DNA from: Streptomyces sp. A1277
GTDB taxonomy: Bacteria > Actinomycetota > Actinomycetes > Streptomycetales > Streptomycetaceae
DNA: 59,472 bases
NCBI RefSeq assembly: GCF_004795015.1
Contig: NZ_SSBI01000052.1
Location: 1-59,472, forward strand
Direction of reading: 5' to 3'
The first letter of the stretch is position 1. Each line of letters begins with the position of its first letter. The position numbers and the translations under genes are program-made. Shown here one piece after another: positions 1 through 7,948 of this stretch. The notes beneath the pieces are model-generated. The model worked only from the letters and a program-made list of their open reading frames with translations, was not told the origin of the DNA and did no database searches.

Positions 1-633
1 GGCGCGCCGGGTGGCGTGGCCGGGTGCGGCGGCGTGCGCGGCGGCGGCGTCGAGGGCGCGGGCGGTCGCGCGGCGTTCGGGTCCGTCGCGGCGGATCAGG
101 GCGGGGGCGACGACGGCGACGAGCCAGGAGACCGCGCCCGCGCCGAGGGTGAGGGCGAGGTGTCCTGGGACCTGACCGAGCGTCTGCGGGACGAACAGGG
201 CCGCGGAGCTGACGAAGGTGAAGATCACCGGCCCCGGGGGCCCGACCCGGGAGGCGTCGCACAGGAGCTTCTGCCCGGCCGCCAGGAGCGCGCCGACGGC
301 GATCAGCACGGCGGCCGAGCCGGTCAGCGAGGCGACGACAAGAGCGGCGCCCAGGCCGGCGGTCATGCCGAGCACCACGGCGGCGACGGTGCCGGCGCGG
401 CGGGCGTACGGGAGGTTGTGGCCGTACAGCGCGCAGAGCGAGCCGGCCATCGTGTACATCACCAGGTCGAGACGGCCCAGCGAGAGCAGCACCAGGTTAG
501 GTATCGCCGTGGCCACGACGACGCTGCCGGCCGGCTTGAACCACATGTCCGAGGGCCGGGCCAGACGCAGCGGGGCGGTCAGCGGGAGCCTGCGGACGGC
601 GGGCCTGCGGAACCTGATGCTCGTATCACTCAC
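1..633 (-). CDS. FUSC-family (aromatic acid exporter-like) membrane protein, 5' part
   Basis: The gene reads leftward off the edge of the window; the first 211 codons are visible. After a basic N-terminus (SIRFRRPAVRRLPL) come several hydrophobic segments, including AIPNLVLLSLGRLDLVMYTM and a Gly/Ala-rich pair around residues 85-125. This is the layout of the N-terminal membrane half of FUSC/YccS-like putative exporters. I chose GTG at 633 because an in-frame ATG is closed by a stop, and because a TAAGGT -10-like hexamer lies exactly 6 nt upstream, as in leaderless Streptomyces genes. A 16-bp palindrome overlaps that hexamer. The family assignment rests on topology and sequence feel; the substrate is unknown. 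Confidence 0.7.
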   Translation of the reverse strand, partial: MSDTSIRFRRPAVRRLPLTAPLRLARPSDMWFKPAGSVVVATAIPNLVLLSLGRLDLVMYTMAGSLCALYGHNLPYARRAGTVAAVVLGMTAGLGAALVVASLTGSAAVLIAVGALLAAGQKLLCDASRVGPPGPVIFTFVSSAALFVPQTLGQVPGHLALTLGAGAVSWLVAVVAPALIRRDGPERRATARALDAAAAHAAAPGHATRRA

Positions 634-637
634 TCAT

Positions 638-653
638 ATACCTTAACAGGTAT
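638..653. promoter_or_regulatory. Perfect inverted repeat over the FUSC promoter
   Basis: ATACCT-TAAC-AGGTAT has perfect 6-bp arms and a 4-bp centre. On the minus strand it contains the TAAGGT -10-like hexamer 6 nt before the GTG at 633, so a bound repressor would block transcription. The size suits a MarR- or PadR-type dimer. No such regulator is visible in the window. Confidence 0.6.
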
Positions 654-686
654 TACACAAGTAAAACACTTGGAACGGAACCGATG

Positions 687-747
687 CCCGGACACACCAC
701 CGCCCGCGCTCCTCGTGCGGAGGGGCGCGGGCGGTGGTGTGTCCGGG
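687..747 (-). terminator. Long hairpin terminator after the scramblase-like gene
   Basis: Arms 687-709 and 725-747 are perfectly complementary over 23 bp, and the loop can fold a second small CCTC/GAGG stem. It lies 7 bp beyond the stop of the minus-strand gene at 755 and also insulates the FUSC promoter. Confidence 0.75.
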
Positions 748-754
748 AGGGGGC

Positions 755-1609
755 TCAGCCCAGGCCGCGGGCGTCCTGCTTGAGCGCGGTGTCCACGGTC
801 AGGGCCGTCGCCACCACCAGGCTCAGCAGCGGCTCGGGCAGCTGGTAGTGGATCTGGAGGACGTAGTTGTCCGCCGTCGTGAACAGCGTCTTCGCGAGAC
901 CTTCCCAGGTCTTGGTGATCCGGGCTATCTCGGCGTCGTTGTGGTCGACGATCGCGAAGTTCCAGGCCCGCCAGTTCTCGGCCTTGATCGCGCCGACCTG
1001 CCGCCCGTCGGCCATGATCGCGAAATTGATCTTGCCGATGGCGTTCTGCTGGACGATCTCACCGACCGGCTGCCCGTCCGGGCGCTGCACGACGACCTTG
1101 GACTTGATGAACTTCGCCGGCCGGGTCAGCAGCAGCTGCGGCTGCCCGTGGGCGTCGCGGATCTCCAGCCGGTGGGTCAGGTACTGGTCGATGCTGGTGA
1201 GGAACCGCAGCACCTTGCGCAGGGCGCCCTGCCCGACCTGGACGACGGAACCGATGGTGTTGCCGTGCTGGTCGAAGACGCGGTACTCGTTCGTCACCTC
1301 GATCAGCTTGGCCTTCTGGTTCACCACCAGGACCTGCTGGTTGAAGAGCGAGCCGCCGCCGGGAGCACCGCCCTGCGGGGGCACCGAGGGCTGCGCGGCC
1401 GCCGGAGCCTGGGGCTGCGCGGGAGCCTGGAGCTGCGCGGGGGCCTGCGGCTGGGCGGGGGCCTGGGGCTGCACGGGGGCCTGCGGCCGGCCGCCACCCG
1501 CGGGGTTGGTGTGCTCGGTCCACTGGGAGCCGTCCCAGTAGCGCAGCAGCTGAGGGGCGCCGTGCGGATCGGGATACCAGCCCGCAGATACGTTCGATTG
1601 CGTTGTCAC
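755..1609 (-). CDS. DUF2510 / phospholipid scramblase-like (LURP-one-related) protein
   Basis: 284 aa. Residues 6-36 form a DUF2510 motif (GWYPDPHG...RYWDGSQWTEH), common at the N-terminus of actinobacterial membrane-associated proteins. Residues 37-80 are a Pro/Ala/Gln linker built of repeated QAPAQP units. Residues 85-280 look like a scramblase/LURP-one-related beta-barrel (FNQQVLVVNQKAKLIEVTNEY ... ALTVDTALKQ), ending in a conserved hydrophobic helix. The GTG start at 1609 is chosen because a TAGTGT hexamer sits 6 nt upstream, giving a leaderless transcript. The biochemical role of bacterial members is unsettled; lipid binding at the membrane is an inference from the family. Confidence 0.8.
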   Translation of the reverse strand: MTTQSNVSAGWYPDPHGAPQLLRYWDGSQWTEHTNPAGGGRPQAPVQPQAPAQPQAPAQLQAPAQPQAPAAAQPSVPPQGGAPGGGSLFNQQVLVVNQKAKLIEVTNEYRVFDQHGNTIGSVVQVGQGALRKVLRFLTSIDQYLTHRLEIRDAHGQPQLLLTRPAKFIKSKVVVQRPDGQPVGEIVQQNAIGKINFAIMADGRQVGAIKAENWRAWNFAIVDHNDAEIARITKTWEGLAKTLFTTADNYVLQIHYQLPEPLLSLVVATALTVDTALKQDARGLG

Positions 1610-1615
1610 CGGGGC

Positions 1616-1621
1616 ACACTA
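1616..1621 (-). promoter_or_regulatory. -10 element of a leaderless promoter
   Basis: TAGTGT on the minus strand, separated by 6 nt from the GTG start at 1609. No ribosome binding site fits in between, so the transcript probably begins at the start codon. Confidence 0.5.
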
Positions 1622-1713
1622 TCCCGGCCCCCCGGAAGCGGAACCCCCTCGCCCGTGGATCCACAGGTTCGGCCGGACACCGTCCCGCACTGCTTGAATC
1701 TTCACGCACCGCG

Positions 1714-1719
1714 TACGAT
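1714..1719 (+). promoter_or_regulatory. -10 element of a leaderless promoter
   Basis: TACGAT followed by 7 nt and then GTG at 1727. The same arrangement, TACGAT-N7-GTG, precedes the response regulator gene at 39105. Confidence 0.5.
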
Positions 1720-1726
1720 GTGCCGC

Positions 1727-2152
1727 GTGACGAGGGTGAGCGAGGGCGCGGACCGGCTGCGCGGCGCCGGCGTGCCGGTGGTGCTCGCCTGCGTGTTCGT
1801 CCTGGTCGCGCTGGTCTCCTGCTGCTCACCGCAGGCTCCGCGGGAGGACCCCTCTTCCCGCCTGTTCGCCCCCGCGTCCGCCCTCGCTCCGTGGACGGAC
1901 CTCACGGCGGCGGCACGGCCCGTGGTGGTCGACGCCCCACGCGACCGGGGCGCGGGTGATTCCTGCCACGGCACCTCGGAGCACTCGACGCCGACCGTGC
2001 TGCCCGGCCAGCCGGCTCCGGCCGCGATCCCGTCGGCAGCCGTCGCGGTCCTCCCGGCCCGGCTCCGCACCGGCGGCGCGGGCATCCGGGGCCCCTCCAA
2101 CGACGCCGTCGGCGGCGTCGACCGGCTACGGCTCCAGGTTCAGCGGATCTAG
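1727..2152 (+). CDS. Small secreted or membrane-anchored protein of unknown function
   Basis: About 142 aa. A short charged N-terminus is followed by a strong hydrophobic segment (VPVVLACVFVLVALVSCCSP, residues 15-34). It ends in Ser-Cys-Cys, which could be a weak lipobox or simply an uncleaved anchor. The rest is Pro/Ala-rich with no domain I recognise. GTG 1727 is preferred over ATG 1718 because the ATG overlaps the TACGAT promoter hexamer. It lies 90 bp upstream of the DUF3105-DUF305 pair in the same direction and may be co-transcribed with it. The antisense strand here also has open frames, but the promoter and signal segment favour this strand. Confidence 0.6.
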   Translation: MTRVSEGADRLRGAGVPVVLACVFVLVALVSCCSPQAPREDPSSRLFAPASALAPWTDLTAAARPVVVDAPRDRGAGDSCHGTSEHSTPTVLPGQPAPAAIPSAAVAVLPARLRTGGAGIRGPSNDAVGGVDRLRLQVQRI

Positions 2153-2241
2153 GACGGCCGGGGATCTCCCCTGCCCGCGTGCGGGGCTCTCCCCCGCGCG
2201 CCGTCCGTCCTGTGCCGATCCGATGAACCCGAGGACCCGTC

Positions 2242-2892
2242 ATGGCTTCCGCCGACAAGCAGAACACCGCCACCGCCGCCCGCCGCGCCAAGCTGGAGGA
2301 GGCCCGCCGTCAGGAGCGGGCCCGCGAGCGCCGCTCCCGCATCATCACGCTCACCGTCGGCGTCCTCGTGGTCGCCGGCCTCGTCGCCGGGGGCGGTTAT
2401 CTGATGAACGCCGCCGATGAGCAGGACAAGGCCGGGGCGGCCGCGAAGTCCTCGCCCGTCGAGGGCGAGAAGAGCTGGGACGAGCTCACGCAGAACCACG
2501 TGGAGAAGAAGGTCGACTACCCGATGAACCCGCCGGTCGGCGGCGACCACGACCCGGTGTGGATGAACTGCGACGGTGACGTCTACACCGCGGCGATACC
2601 GAAGGAGAACGCCGTGCACTCGCTGGAGCACGGCGCGGTGTGGGTGACGTACACCAGTGAGGCGTCCCCCGCCGACGTGAAGAAGCTCACGGAGCGGGTG
2701 TCGGCCACCCCGTACTCTCTGATGAGCCCGGTCGAGGACCAGGCGGCGCCGCTGATGCTCAGCGCCTGGGGGAAGCAGCTGACCGTGAAGAGCGCCTCGG
2801 ACGCCCGGGTCGCGCAGTTCTTCACCAAGTACGTGCAGGGCCCGCAGACCCCGGAGCCGGGCGCCGCCTGCACCGGAGGGATCGACAAGTGA
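2242..2892 (+). CDS. DUF3105 domain-containing membrane-anchored protein
   Basis: 216 aa. A highly charged N-terminus (residues 1-35, rich in Arg/Glu/Lys and possibly coiled coil) precedes one transmembrane segment (IITLTVGVLVVAGLVAGGGY, about 36-55). An extracytoplasmic DUF3105 domain follows, with characteristic motifs NPPVGGDHDPVW, HSLEHGAVWVTY and YSLMSPVEDQ. The conserved His and Asp residues hint at metal binding, but function is unproven. The 3' end overlaps the next gene by 4 bp (GTGA), so the two are translationally coupled. DUF3105 next to DUF305 is a recurrent actinobacterial pair, which argues for a shared extracytoplasmic role. Confidence 0.85.
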   Translation: MASADKQNTATAARRAKLEEARRQERARERRSRIITLTVGVLVVAGLVAGGGYLMNAADEQDKAGAAAKSSPVEGEKSWDELTQNHVEKKVDYPMNPPVGGDHDPVWMNCDGDVYTAAIPKENAVHSLEHGAVWVTYTSEASPADVKKLTERVSATPYSLMSPVEDQAAPLMLSAWGKQLTVKSASDARVAQFFTKYVQGPQTPEPGAACTGGIDK

Positions 2893-3542
2893 CATCCGAT
2901 CCGCGCACGTCGCGGCCACTGGTCCTGGCCGGCGGGGCCGTACTGCTGCTGGCGCTCGCGCTGGTCGCGCTGATGCTCGTACGGCCCTCGACGTCGTCGC
3001 CCGCCTCCCCGGCGGCTTCCGCGTCGGCGCCCGCCGACTCCTCGGCCGATGTGGGGTTCGCGCGCGACATGGCGGTCCACCACCAGCAGGCGGTCGAGAT
3101 GGCGTTCATCGTCCGGGACGGCACCTCGGACGAGGCGGTGCGCCGGCTGGCGTTCGACATCATCAACACCCAGGCCAACCAGCGCGGCATGCTGCTGGGC
3201 TGGCTGGAGATGTGGGGGCGGGCGAAGAGCTCCCCCGGACCGCCCATGGCCTGGATGGGGCACTCCTTCACGCCGCGCGGGGACGGCGCGCTGATGCCCG
3301 GCATGGCGACCGACGCCGAACTGGACGCCCTGCGGGCGGCCGAGGGCGAGGACGCCGAGGTGCGCTTCCTGAAGCTGATGACCGCGCACCACGAGGCCGG
3401 CGCCGAGATGGCCGAGGCGGCCGCCGCGTCGGCGGGCACCGAGGAGATCAAGAACCTGGCCTCGGGCATGGTCCTGGGCCAGCGCTCGGAGATCGCGCTC
3501 ATGGCCGACATGCTCAAGGAGCGCGGGGCGTCCGCGTCCTGA
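2889..3542 (+). CDS. DUF305 domain-containing exported protein
   Basis: 217 aa. One N-terminal transmembrane or signal segment (LVLAGGAVLLLALALVALML) is followed by a Ser/Ala-rich linker. A ferritin-like DUF305 domain comes next, with two signature repeats: DMAVHHQQAVEMA near residue 60 and LMTAHHEAGAEMAEAA near residue 162. Paired His and Met residues in this family are thought to bind metal, and DUF305 genes are often found with copper functions; that link is inference here. The GTG start overlaps the stop of the DUF3105 gene. A hairpin follows 10 bp after the stop. Confidence 0.85.
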   Translation: MTSDPRTSRPLVLAGGAVLLLALALVALMLVRPSTSSPASPAASASAPADSSADVGFARDMAVHHQQAVEMAFIVRDGTSDEAVRRLAFDIINTQANQRGMLLGWLEMWGRAKSSPGPPMAWMGHSFTPRGDGALMPGMATDAELDALRAAEGEDAEVRFLKLMTAHHEAGAEMAEAAAASAGTEEIKNLASGMVLGQRSEIALMADMLKERGASAS

Positions 3543-3551
3543 GCGCCGCTG

Positions 3552-3580
3552 CCGGGTCCCGCCTGGTCGGCGGGGCCCGG
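3552..3580 (+). terminator. Hairpin terminator after the DUF3105-DUF305 operon
   Basis: 12-bp arms (CCGGGTCCCGCC / GGCGGGGCCCGG, one G-U wobble) with a 5-nt loop, starting 10 bp after the DUF305 stop. Confidence 0.6.
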
Positions 3581-3635
3581 TCCGCCCGGATCGCGCCCGT
3601 ACTGACGTACGGAATCGCATAGGCTCAGGACCGAT

Positions 3636-4877
3636 ATGAAGAGCAACCTCACACCGCTGGGGCCCAAGGCCGACAAGGACACCGTCCGGCGCAGCAACCT
3701 GAGCCTCGTGCTGCGGGCCGTCCGCGACGAGGGCGAGGGGGAGGCGACCCGGGCCGGTGTCGCCGCGCGCGTGGGGCTGACCCGGGCCGCCGTGTCCTCG
3801 CTCGTCGAGCAGCTGCTGGAGAGCGGGTTCCTCACCGAGTCCGGCAAGACGTTCAGCGGTCAGGCCGGCCGCCCCGGGACCGCGCTCAAGACGGCCCGCA
3901 CCGGACCGGCCGGGCTCGGGGTGGAGGTCAACATCGACTACGTGTCGGTGTGCGTGGTCGACCTGGCCGGCACCGGCCGGGTCCGGCTCACCGAGCATCT
4001 CGACAACCGGGGCACCCCGCCCGCCGAGGTGCTGGCGCGGGCGGCCCGGATCGCCGCGCGCACCCTGGATTCGGCGCGTGAGCAGGAGCTGTTCCCGGTC
4101 GGTGTGGCCCTGGCCCTGCCCGGCCTGGTCTCGGGCGGCGCGGTGCGCCAGGCGCCCAACCTGGGCTGGAACCAGGTGCCGGCCGAGGAGCTGTTCGCCG
4201 CCTCGCTGGCCGCCGAGCGCGGCCACCAGGAGCTGCCGGTCCGCTCGGAGAACGAGGCGAATCTCGCGGCCCTGGCCGAGCTGTGGTTCGGCGGCCTGGA
4301 CCGCGTGCGCAGCTTCCTCTATCTGACCGGCGAGATCGGCGTGGGCGGTGCCCTGGTCATCGACGGCGAGCTGCTGCGCGGAGCGCACGGCTTCGCCGGG
4401 GAGATCGGCCATGTGGTGGTGGACCCGCGCGGTCCGCAGTGCCGGTGCGGTTCGCGCGGCTGCCTGGAGCAGTACGCGGGGCAGGCGGCGCTGCTGCGGG
4501 CGGCCGGGATCGAGGGGGGCGGCGGCGGGCTCGCGGTCGCCGAGCTGGAGAAGCGGGTGCGGGCGGGCGACGAGCGGGCGGTCGGCGCGGTGGCGGAGGC
4601 CGGCCGGATGCTGGGGCGGGTGCTGTCGGGGGCGGTCAACCTGCTGGACCCGGACGCGGTGGTGCTCGGCGGGATCTACCGGAACCTGATGCCGTGGCTG
4701 TCGGCGCCCGCCGACGAGGAGCTGACCGGCCGGGTGGTCTCCGGGCTGTGGTCCCCGGGCGGGGGCAGGCTGCGGGCGTCGTCCGTGGCGGGTGACGCGG
4801 CGCGGGGCGCGGCGGCGCTGGTGATGACGGACGTGCTGGCCGACCCGGTGGCGTACGCGGGCCGGGCGATGGCCTGA
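3636..4877 (+). CDS. ROK-family transcriptional regulator (XylR/NagC type), probable xylose regulator
   Basis: 413 aa. Residues 18-75 form a winged helix-turn-helix (SNLSLVLRAV ... GLTRAAVSSLVEQLLESGFL). Residues 90-400 are a ROK sugar-kinase fold with GEIGVGGALVIDGELLRG and the zinc motif CRCGSRGCLEQY near residue 270. Proteins of this architecture bind operators and release them when a sugar binds the ROK domain. It lies tail-to-tail with xylA and 1.4 kb from the xylA-xylB promoter region, so regulation of xylAB is a reasonable inference. The start is ATG, preceded by CAGGA. It is the first of two ROK regulators in the window. Confidence 0.88.
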   Translation: MKSNLTPLGPKADKDTVRRSNLSLVLRAVRDEGEGEATRAGVAARVGLTRAAVSSLVEQLLESGFLTESGKTFSGQAGRPGTALKTARTGPAGLGVEVNIDYVSVCVVDLAGTGRVRLTEHLDNRGTPPAEVLARAARIAARTLDSAREQELFPVGVALALPGLVSGGAVRQAPNLGWNQVPAEELFAASLAAERGHQELPVRSENEANLAALAELWFGGLDRVRSFLYLTGEIGVGGALVIDGELLRGAHGFAGEIGHVVVDPRGPQCRCGSRGCLEQYAGQAALLRAAGIEGGGGGLAVAELEKRVRAGDERAVGAVAEAGRMLGRVLSGAVNLLDPDAVVLGGIYRNLMPWLSAPADEELTGRVVSGLWSPGGGRLRASSVAGDAARGAAALVMTDVLADPVAYAGRAMA

Positions 4878-4892
4878 GGGGTACGCGAAGGT

Positions 4893-4921
4893 GGGGGCGG
4901 ACGCACGGCGCGTCCGCCCCC
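4893..4921. terminator. Bidirectional hairpin between the ROK gene and xylA
   Basis: Perfect 12-bp stem (GGGGGCGGACGC / GCGTCCGCCCCC) with a 5-nt loop, between two convergent stop codons. Confidence 0.75.
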
Positions 4922-4939
4922 TCCTCGTGCCCGGTGGTG

Positions 4940-6109
4940 TCAGCGGACGCCGAGCAGGTGGTCCATCGCCAGCTGGTCCAGGGCCTCGAACGCCATGCCG
5001 CGCGCGGCCGCCGCGTCCACGTCGAATTCCTCGAAGGCGGAGCGGTCGGCGAGCAGTCCGGCCACGCCGTCCTCGGCGGTGCGCTGGGCCAGCTCGTCCA
5101 GGCGGGAGGCGCGCAGGGCCTCCTGGACGGCCGGGTCGGCGCGGAAGGCCGCGGCGCGCTCCTTGAGGATCAGGTAGTTGCGCATGCAGCCCGCGGCCGA
5201 GGCCCAGACGCCGTCGTAGTCCTCGGTGCGCGGCGGCTTGAAGTCGAAGTGGCGGGGGCCGGCGTAGTCGGAGTTCTCCAGGAGGTCGACGAGCCAGAAC
5301 GCCTGGCGCAGGTCGCCGGCGCCGAAGCGGAGGTCCTGGTCGTACTTGATGCCGGACTGGCCGTTGAGGTCGATGTGGAAGAGCTTGCCCGCCCACAGGG
5401 CCTGGGCGATGCCGTGCGGGAAGTTCAGCCCGGCCATCTGCTCGTGGCCGACCTCGGGGTTGACGCCCACCATCTCGGGGCGCTCCAGGCGCTCGATGAA
5501 GGCGAGGGCGTGGCCGATGGTGGGGAGCAGGATGTCGCCGCGGGGCTCGTTGGGCTTGGGCTCGATGGCGAACTTGAGGTCGTAGCCCTGCTCGGTGACG
5601 TAGTCGCCCAGCAGGTCGAACGCCTCCTTCATGCGGTCGAGGGCGACGCGGATGTCCTTGGCCGCGCCCGACTCGGAGCCCTCGCGCCCGCCCCAGGCGA
5701 CGTAGGTGGTGGCGCCCAGCTCGACGGCGAGGTCGATGTTGCGGATCGTCTTTCGCAGCGCGTAGCGGCGGACGTCGCGGTCGTTGGCGGTGAAGGCGCC
5801 GTCCTTGAAGACGGGGTGGGTGAAGAGGTTCGTCGTCGCCATCGGGACGACGAGGCCGGCCGCGTCCAGCGCCTGGCGGAAGCGCTTGACGATGCCCTCG
5901 CGCTCGGAGTCCGTCGAGCCGAACGGGATCAGGTCGTCGTCGTGGAAGGTCACCCCGTAGGCGCCCAGCTCCGCGAGGCGCTGGACGGAGTCGACCGGGT
6001 CGATCGCGGTGCGGGTCGCGTCGCCGAAGGGGTCCCGGCCCTGCCAGCCCACGGTCCACAGACCGAAGGTGAACTTGTCCTCGGGGGTCGGTGCGAAGCG
6101 TTCCGTCAT
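4940..6109 (-). CDS. xylA: Xylose isomerase
   Basis: 389 aa, close to the 387-388 aa of Streptomyces enzymes. It converts D-xylose to D-xylulose in the cytoplasm using two divalent metals. Family motifs are visible: FTFGLWTVGWQGRDPFG at the N-terminus, VTFHDDDLIPFGS with the catalytic His near residue 53, YVAWGGREG, and the metal-ligand region FHIDLNGQSGIKYDQDLRFG. The reading frame continues 27 codons upstream to 6190, but that stretch is unlike the family and crosses the promoter, so MTERFAPTPEDKF at 6109 is the start. It is divergent from xylB and convergent with the ROK regulator. Confidence 0.97.
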   Translation of the reverse strand: MTERFAPTPEDKFTFGLWTVGWQGRDPFGDATRTAIDPVDSVQRLAELGAYGVTFHDDDLIPFGSTDSEREGIVKRFRQALDAAGLVVPMATTNLFTHPVFKDGAFTANDRDVRRYALRKTIRNIDLAVELGATTYVAWGGREGSESGAAKDIRVALDRMKEAFDLLGDYVTEQGYDLKFAIEPKPNEPRGDILLPTIGHALAFIERLERPEMVGVNPEVGHEQMAGLNFPHGIAQALWAGKLFHIDLNGQSGIKYDQDLRFGAGDLRQAFWLVDLLENSDYAGPRHFDFKPPRTEDYDGVWASAAGCMRNYLILKERAAAFRADPAVQEALRASRLDELAQRTAEDGVAGLLADRSAFEEFDVDAAAARGMAFEALDQLAMDHLLGVR

Positions 6110-6163
6110 GGTGGTGCCGCCTTCGGGGCCGTGGGTCCGCAGCCGGTCGGGCGGCCGAACCTC

Positions 6164-6316
6164 AATTTGTTCACTGTCATGACTAATCATGCACGGGCCG
6201 CCCGTGTGACGTAAAGCCCCCGGGGCGAAGACCTCCGCGCGCCGCCGCCGGAAATGCGGAACGGGCCCTGGTCCGGGCGGGTTCGATCACGTAATTTGTT
6301 TTCCGTACGATCAAAT
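6164..6316. promoter_or_regulatory. Divergent xylA-xylB promoter region with candidate operators
   Basis: The 231 bp between the two starts are AT-richer than their surroundings. The 8-mer AATTTGTT occurs twice in the same orientation (6164-6171 and 6293-6300), once near each gene. A CATGA-CTAA-TCATG inverted repeat lies at 6178-6191 on the xylA side, and ATTTG/CAAAT arms flank 13 bp at 6294-6316 on the xylB side. These are candidate sites for the nearby ROK regulator; binding is inferred. Confidence 0.5.
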
Positions 6317-6340
6317 ACACGTCAGCGAATGAGGTCAGCC

Positions 6341-7831
6341 ATGCCGCCGCATACCGTCGTCATCGGTGTGGACAGCTCCACCCAGTCCACCAAGGCGGCG
6401 TTCGTCGACACCGCCAGCGGCCGGCTGCTCGCCGTCGGCCGCGCCCCGCACGTCGTCACCGGCGAGAACGGGGCGCGCGAGAGCGACCCCGAGGTGTGGT
6501 GGCAGGCCCTGCGCGACGCGGTCGCCGCCGGGCTGAAGGAGTCCGGCGTCGCGGCGGCGGACATCGCGGGGATCGCGGTCGCCGGACAGCAGCACGGCCT
6601 GGTCGTCCTGGACGGCGAGGGCCGCCCGCTGCGCCCGGCCCTGCTGTGGAACGACACCCGCTCCGCCCCGCAGGCCGCGGCCCTCACCGCCGCGCTCGGC
6701 GGCCCCGACGCCTGGACCGCGCGCACCGGGTCGGTCCCGGTGGCCGCGATGACCGCGTCGAAGTGGCAGTGGCTGCGGGAGAACGAGCCGGAGACCGCCT
6801 CGGCGGCGGCCGCGATCCGCCTCCCCCACGACTTCCTGACCGAGCGGCTGTCGGGCCGGGCCGTCACCGACCCCGGCGACGCGTCGGGCACCTGCTGGTA
6901 CTCCACGGCGACCGGCGCCTACGACCCGGAACTGCTCGCGCTGCTCGGCCTCGACGCGGCACTGCTGCCCGAGGTGGCGGCGAGCGGCGGGGACCGGGCC
7001 GGTTCGCTGACACAGGCGGCCGCCGAGGCGCTCGGGCTGCCCGCCGGGATCGCCGTCGCGGCGGGCACCGGGGACAACATGAGCGCCGCCGTCGGGCTCG
7101 GCCTCGGCGGCGCCGGGCTCCTCGACCACCCGGTCCTCAGCCTGGGCACATCGGGCACGGTCTTCGCCGCCTCCCGGACCAGGCCGGCGTCGGCCGCGCT
7201 GTCGGGGTTCGCGGCGGCGGACGGCACGTATCTGCCGCTGGCCTGCACCCTCAACTGCACGCTCGCCGTGGACAAGGTCGCCGCCCTGCTCGGCCTGGAC
7301 CGCAATGACGCGGTGCCCGGCGGCGAGGCCGTGCTCCTCCCCTACCTGGACGGCGAGCGCACCCCGGACCTGCCCACCGCCGCCGGCCTCCTCACCGGGC
7401 TGCGCCACGACACCACCCCGCAGCAGCTGCTCGGCGCCGCCTACGAGGGCGCGGTGGTCACCGTGCTGCGAGCGCTGGACGAGCTGCTGCGGGCCTGCGG
7501 GCTCGACCCGGCCGACCCCGAGGTGGCCGGCCGGCCGCTGCGGCTGATCGGCGGCGGGGCGCAGGGGCGCATGTGGGTGGAGACCGTACGGCGCCTTTCC
7601 GGGCGGCCGGTGACCGTGCCGGGCGCCGGCGAACTGGTCGCGCTCGGTGCGGCGGCGCTCGCCGCCTCGGCGGCCACGGGTGCGGACCCGGTCGCCGTCG
7701 CGGCCGGCTGGGACACCGGCGCGGACCTGCTCCTGGAGCCGGTGGAAAGGGATCTGACGGCCTGGGACCGGGTCGGTTCCGTACTGGAACGCGCGGCGGG
7801 ACCCCTGCTGGGCGGGGACCGCACCGGCTGA
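6341..7831 (+). CDS. xylB: Xylulokinase
   Basis: 496 aa FGGY-family carbohydrate kinase that phosphorylates D-xylulose, feeding the pentose phosphate pathway. The N-terminal ATPase motif is VVIGVDSSTQSTKAAFVD (residues 5-22). The xylulose-binding region is AGQQHGLVVLD ... LLWNDTR, and the phosphate loop is SLGTSGTVFA near residue 268. The second signature, LIGGGAQGRMWVETVRRLSG, lies near residue 405. The frame is open from 6254, but ATG 6341 is preceded by GAGG at a good distance and aligns with the family N-terminus. It is divergent from xylA. Confidence 0.96.
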   Translation: MPPHTVVIGVDSSTQSTKAAFVDTASGRLLAVGRAPHVVTGENGARESDPEVWWQALRDAVAAGLKESGVAAADIAGIAVAGQQHGLVVLDGEGRPLRPALLWNDTRSAPQAAALTAALGGPDAWTARTGSVPVAAMTASKWQWLRENEPETASAAAAIRLPHDFLTERLSGRAVTDPGDASGTCWYSTATGAYDPELLALLGLDAALLPEVAASGGDRAGSLTQAAAEALGLPAGIAVAAGTGDNMSAAVGLGLGGAGLLDHPVLSLGTSGTVFAASRTRPASAALSGFAAADGTYLPLACTLNCTLAVDKVAALLGLDRNDAVPGGEAVLLPYLDGERTPDLPTAAGLLTGLRHDTTPQQLLGAAYEGAVVTVLRALDELLRACGLDPADPEVAGRPLRLIGGGAQGRMWVETVRRLSGRPVTVPGAGELVALGAAALAASAATGADPVAVAAGWDTGADLLLEPVERDLTAWDRVGSVLERAAGPLLGGDRTG

Positions 7832-7948
7832 CCGGCGGTCAGGGGCCGCCGTGCGCCCGGCGTCCGCGCGGGCGGCCCCAACCGGCCATCGCGGGCGGCC
7901 CCAACCAGCCGTTTTGGATAGCGAACTGATGTTCACTACTATCCGGCG

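Noticed and set aside
2583..6059. Very long minus-strand open frame
   Set aside because: It is the Arg/Pro-rich shadow of the DUF3105, DUF305, ROK and xylA genes.
6110..6190. N-terminal extension of xylose isomerase
   Set aside because: These 27 codons are unlike the family and cover the promoter region with its repeats.
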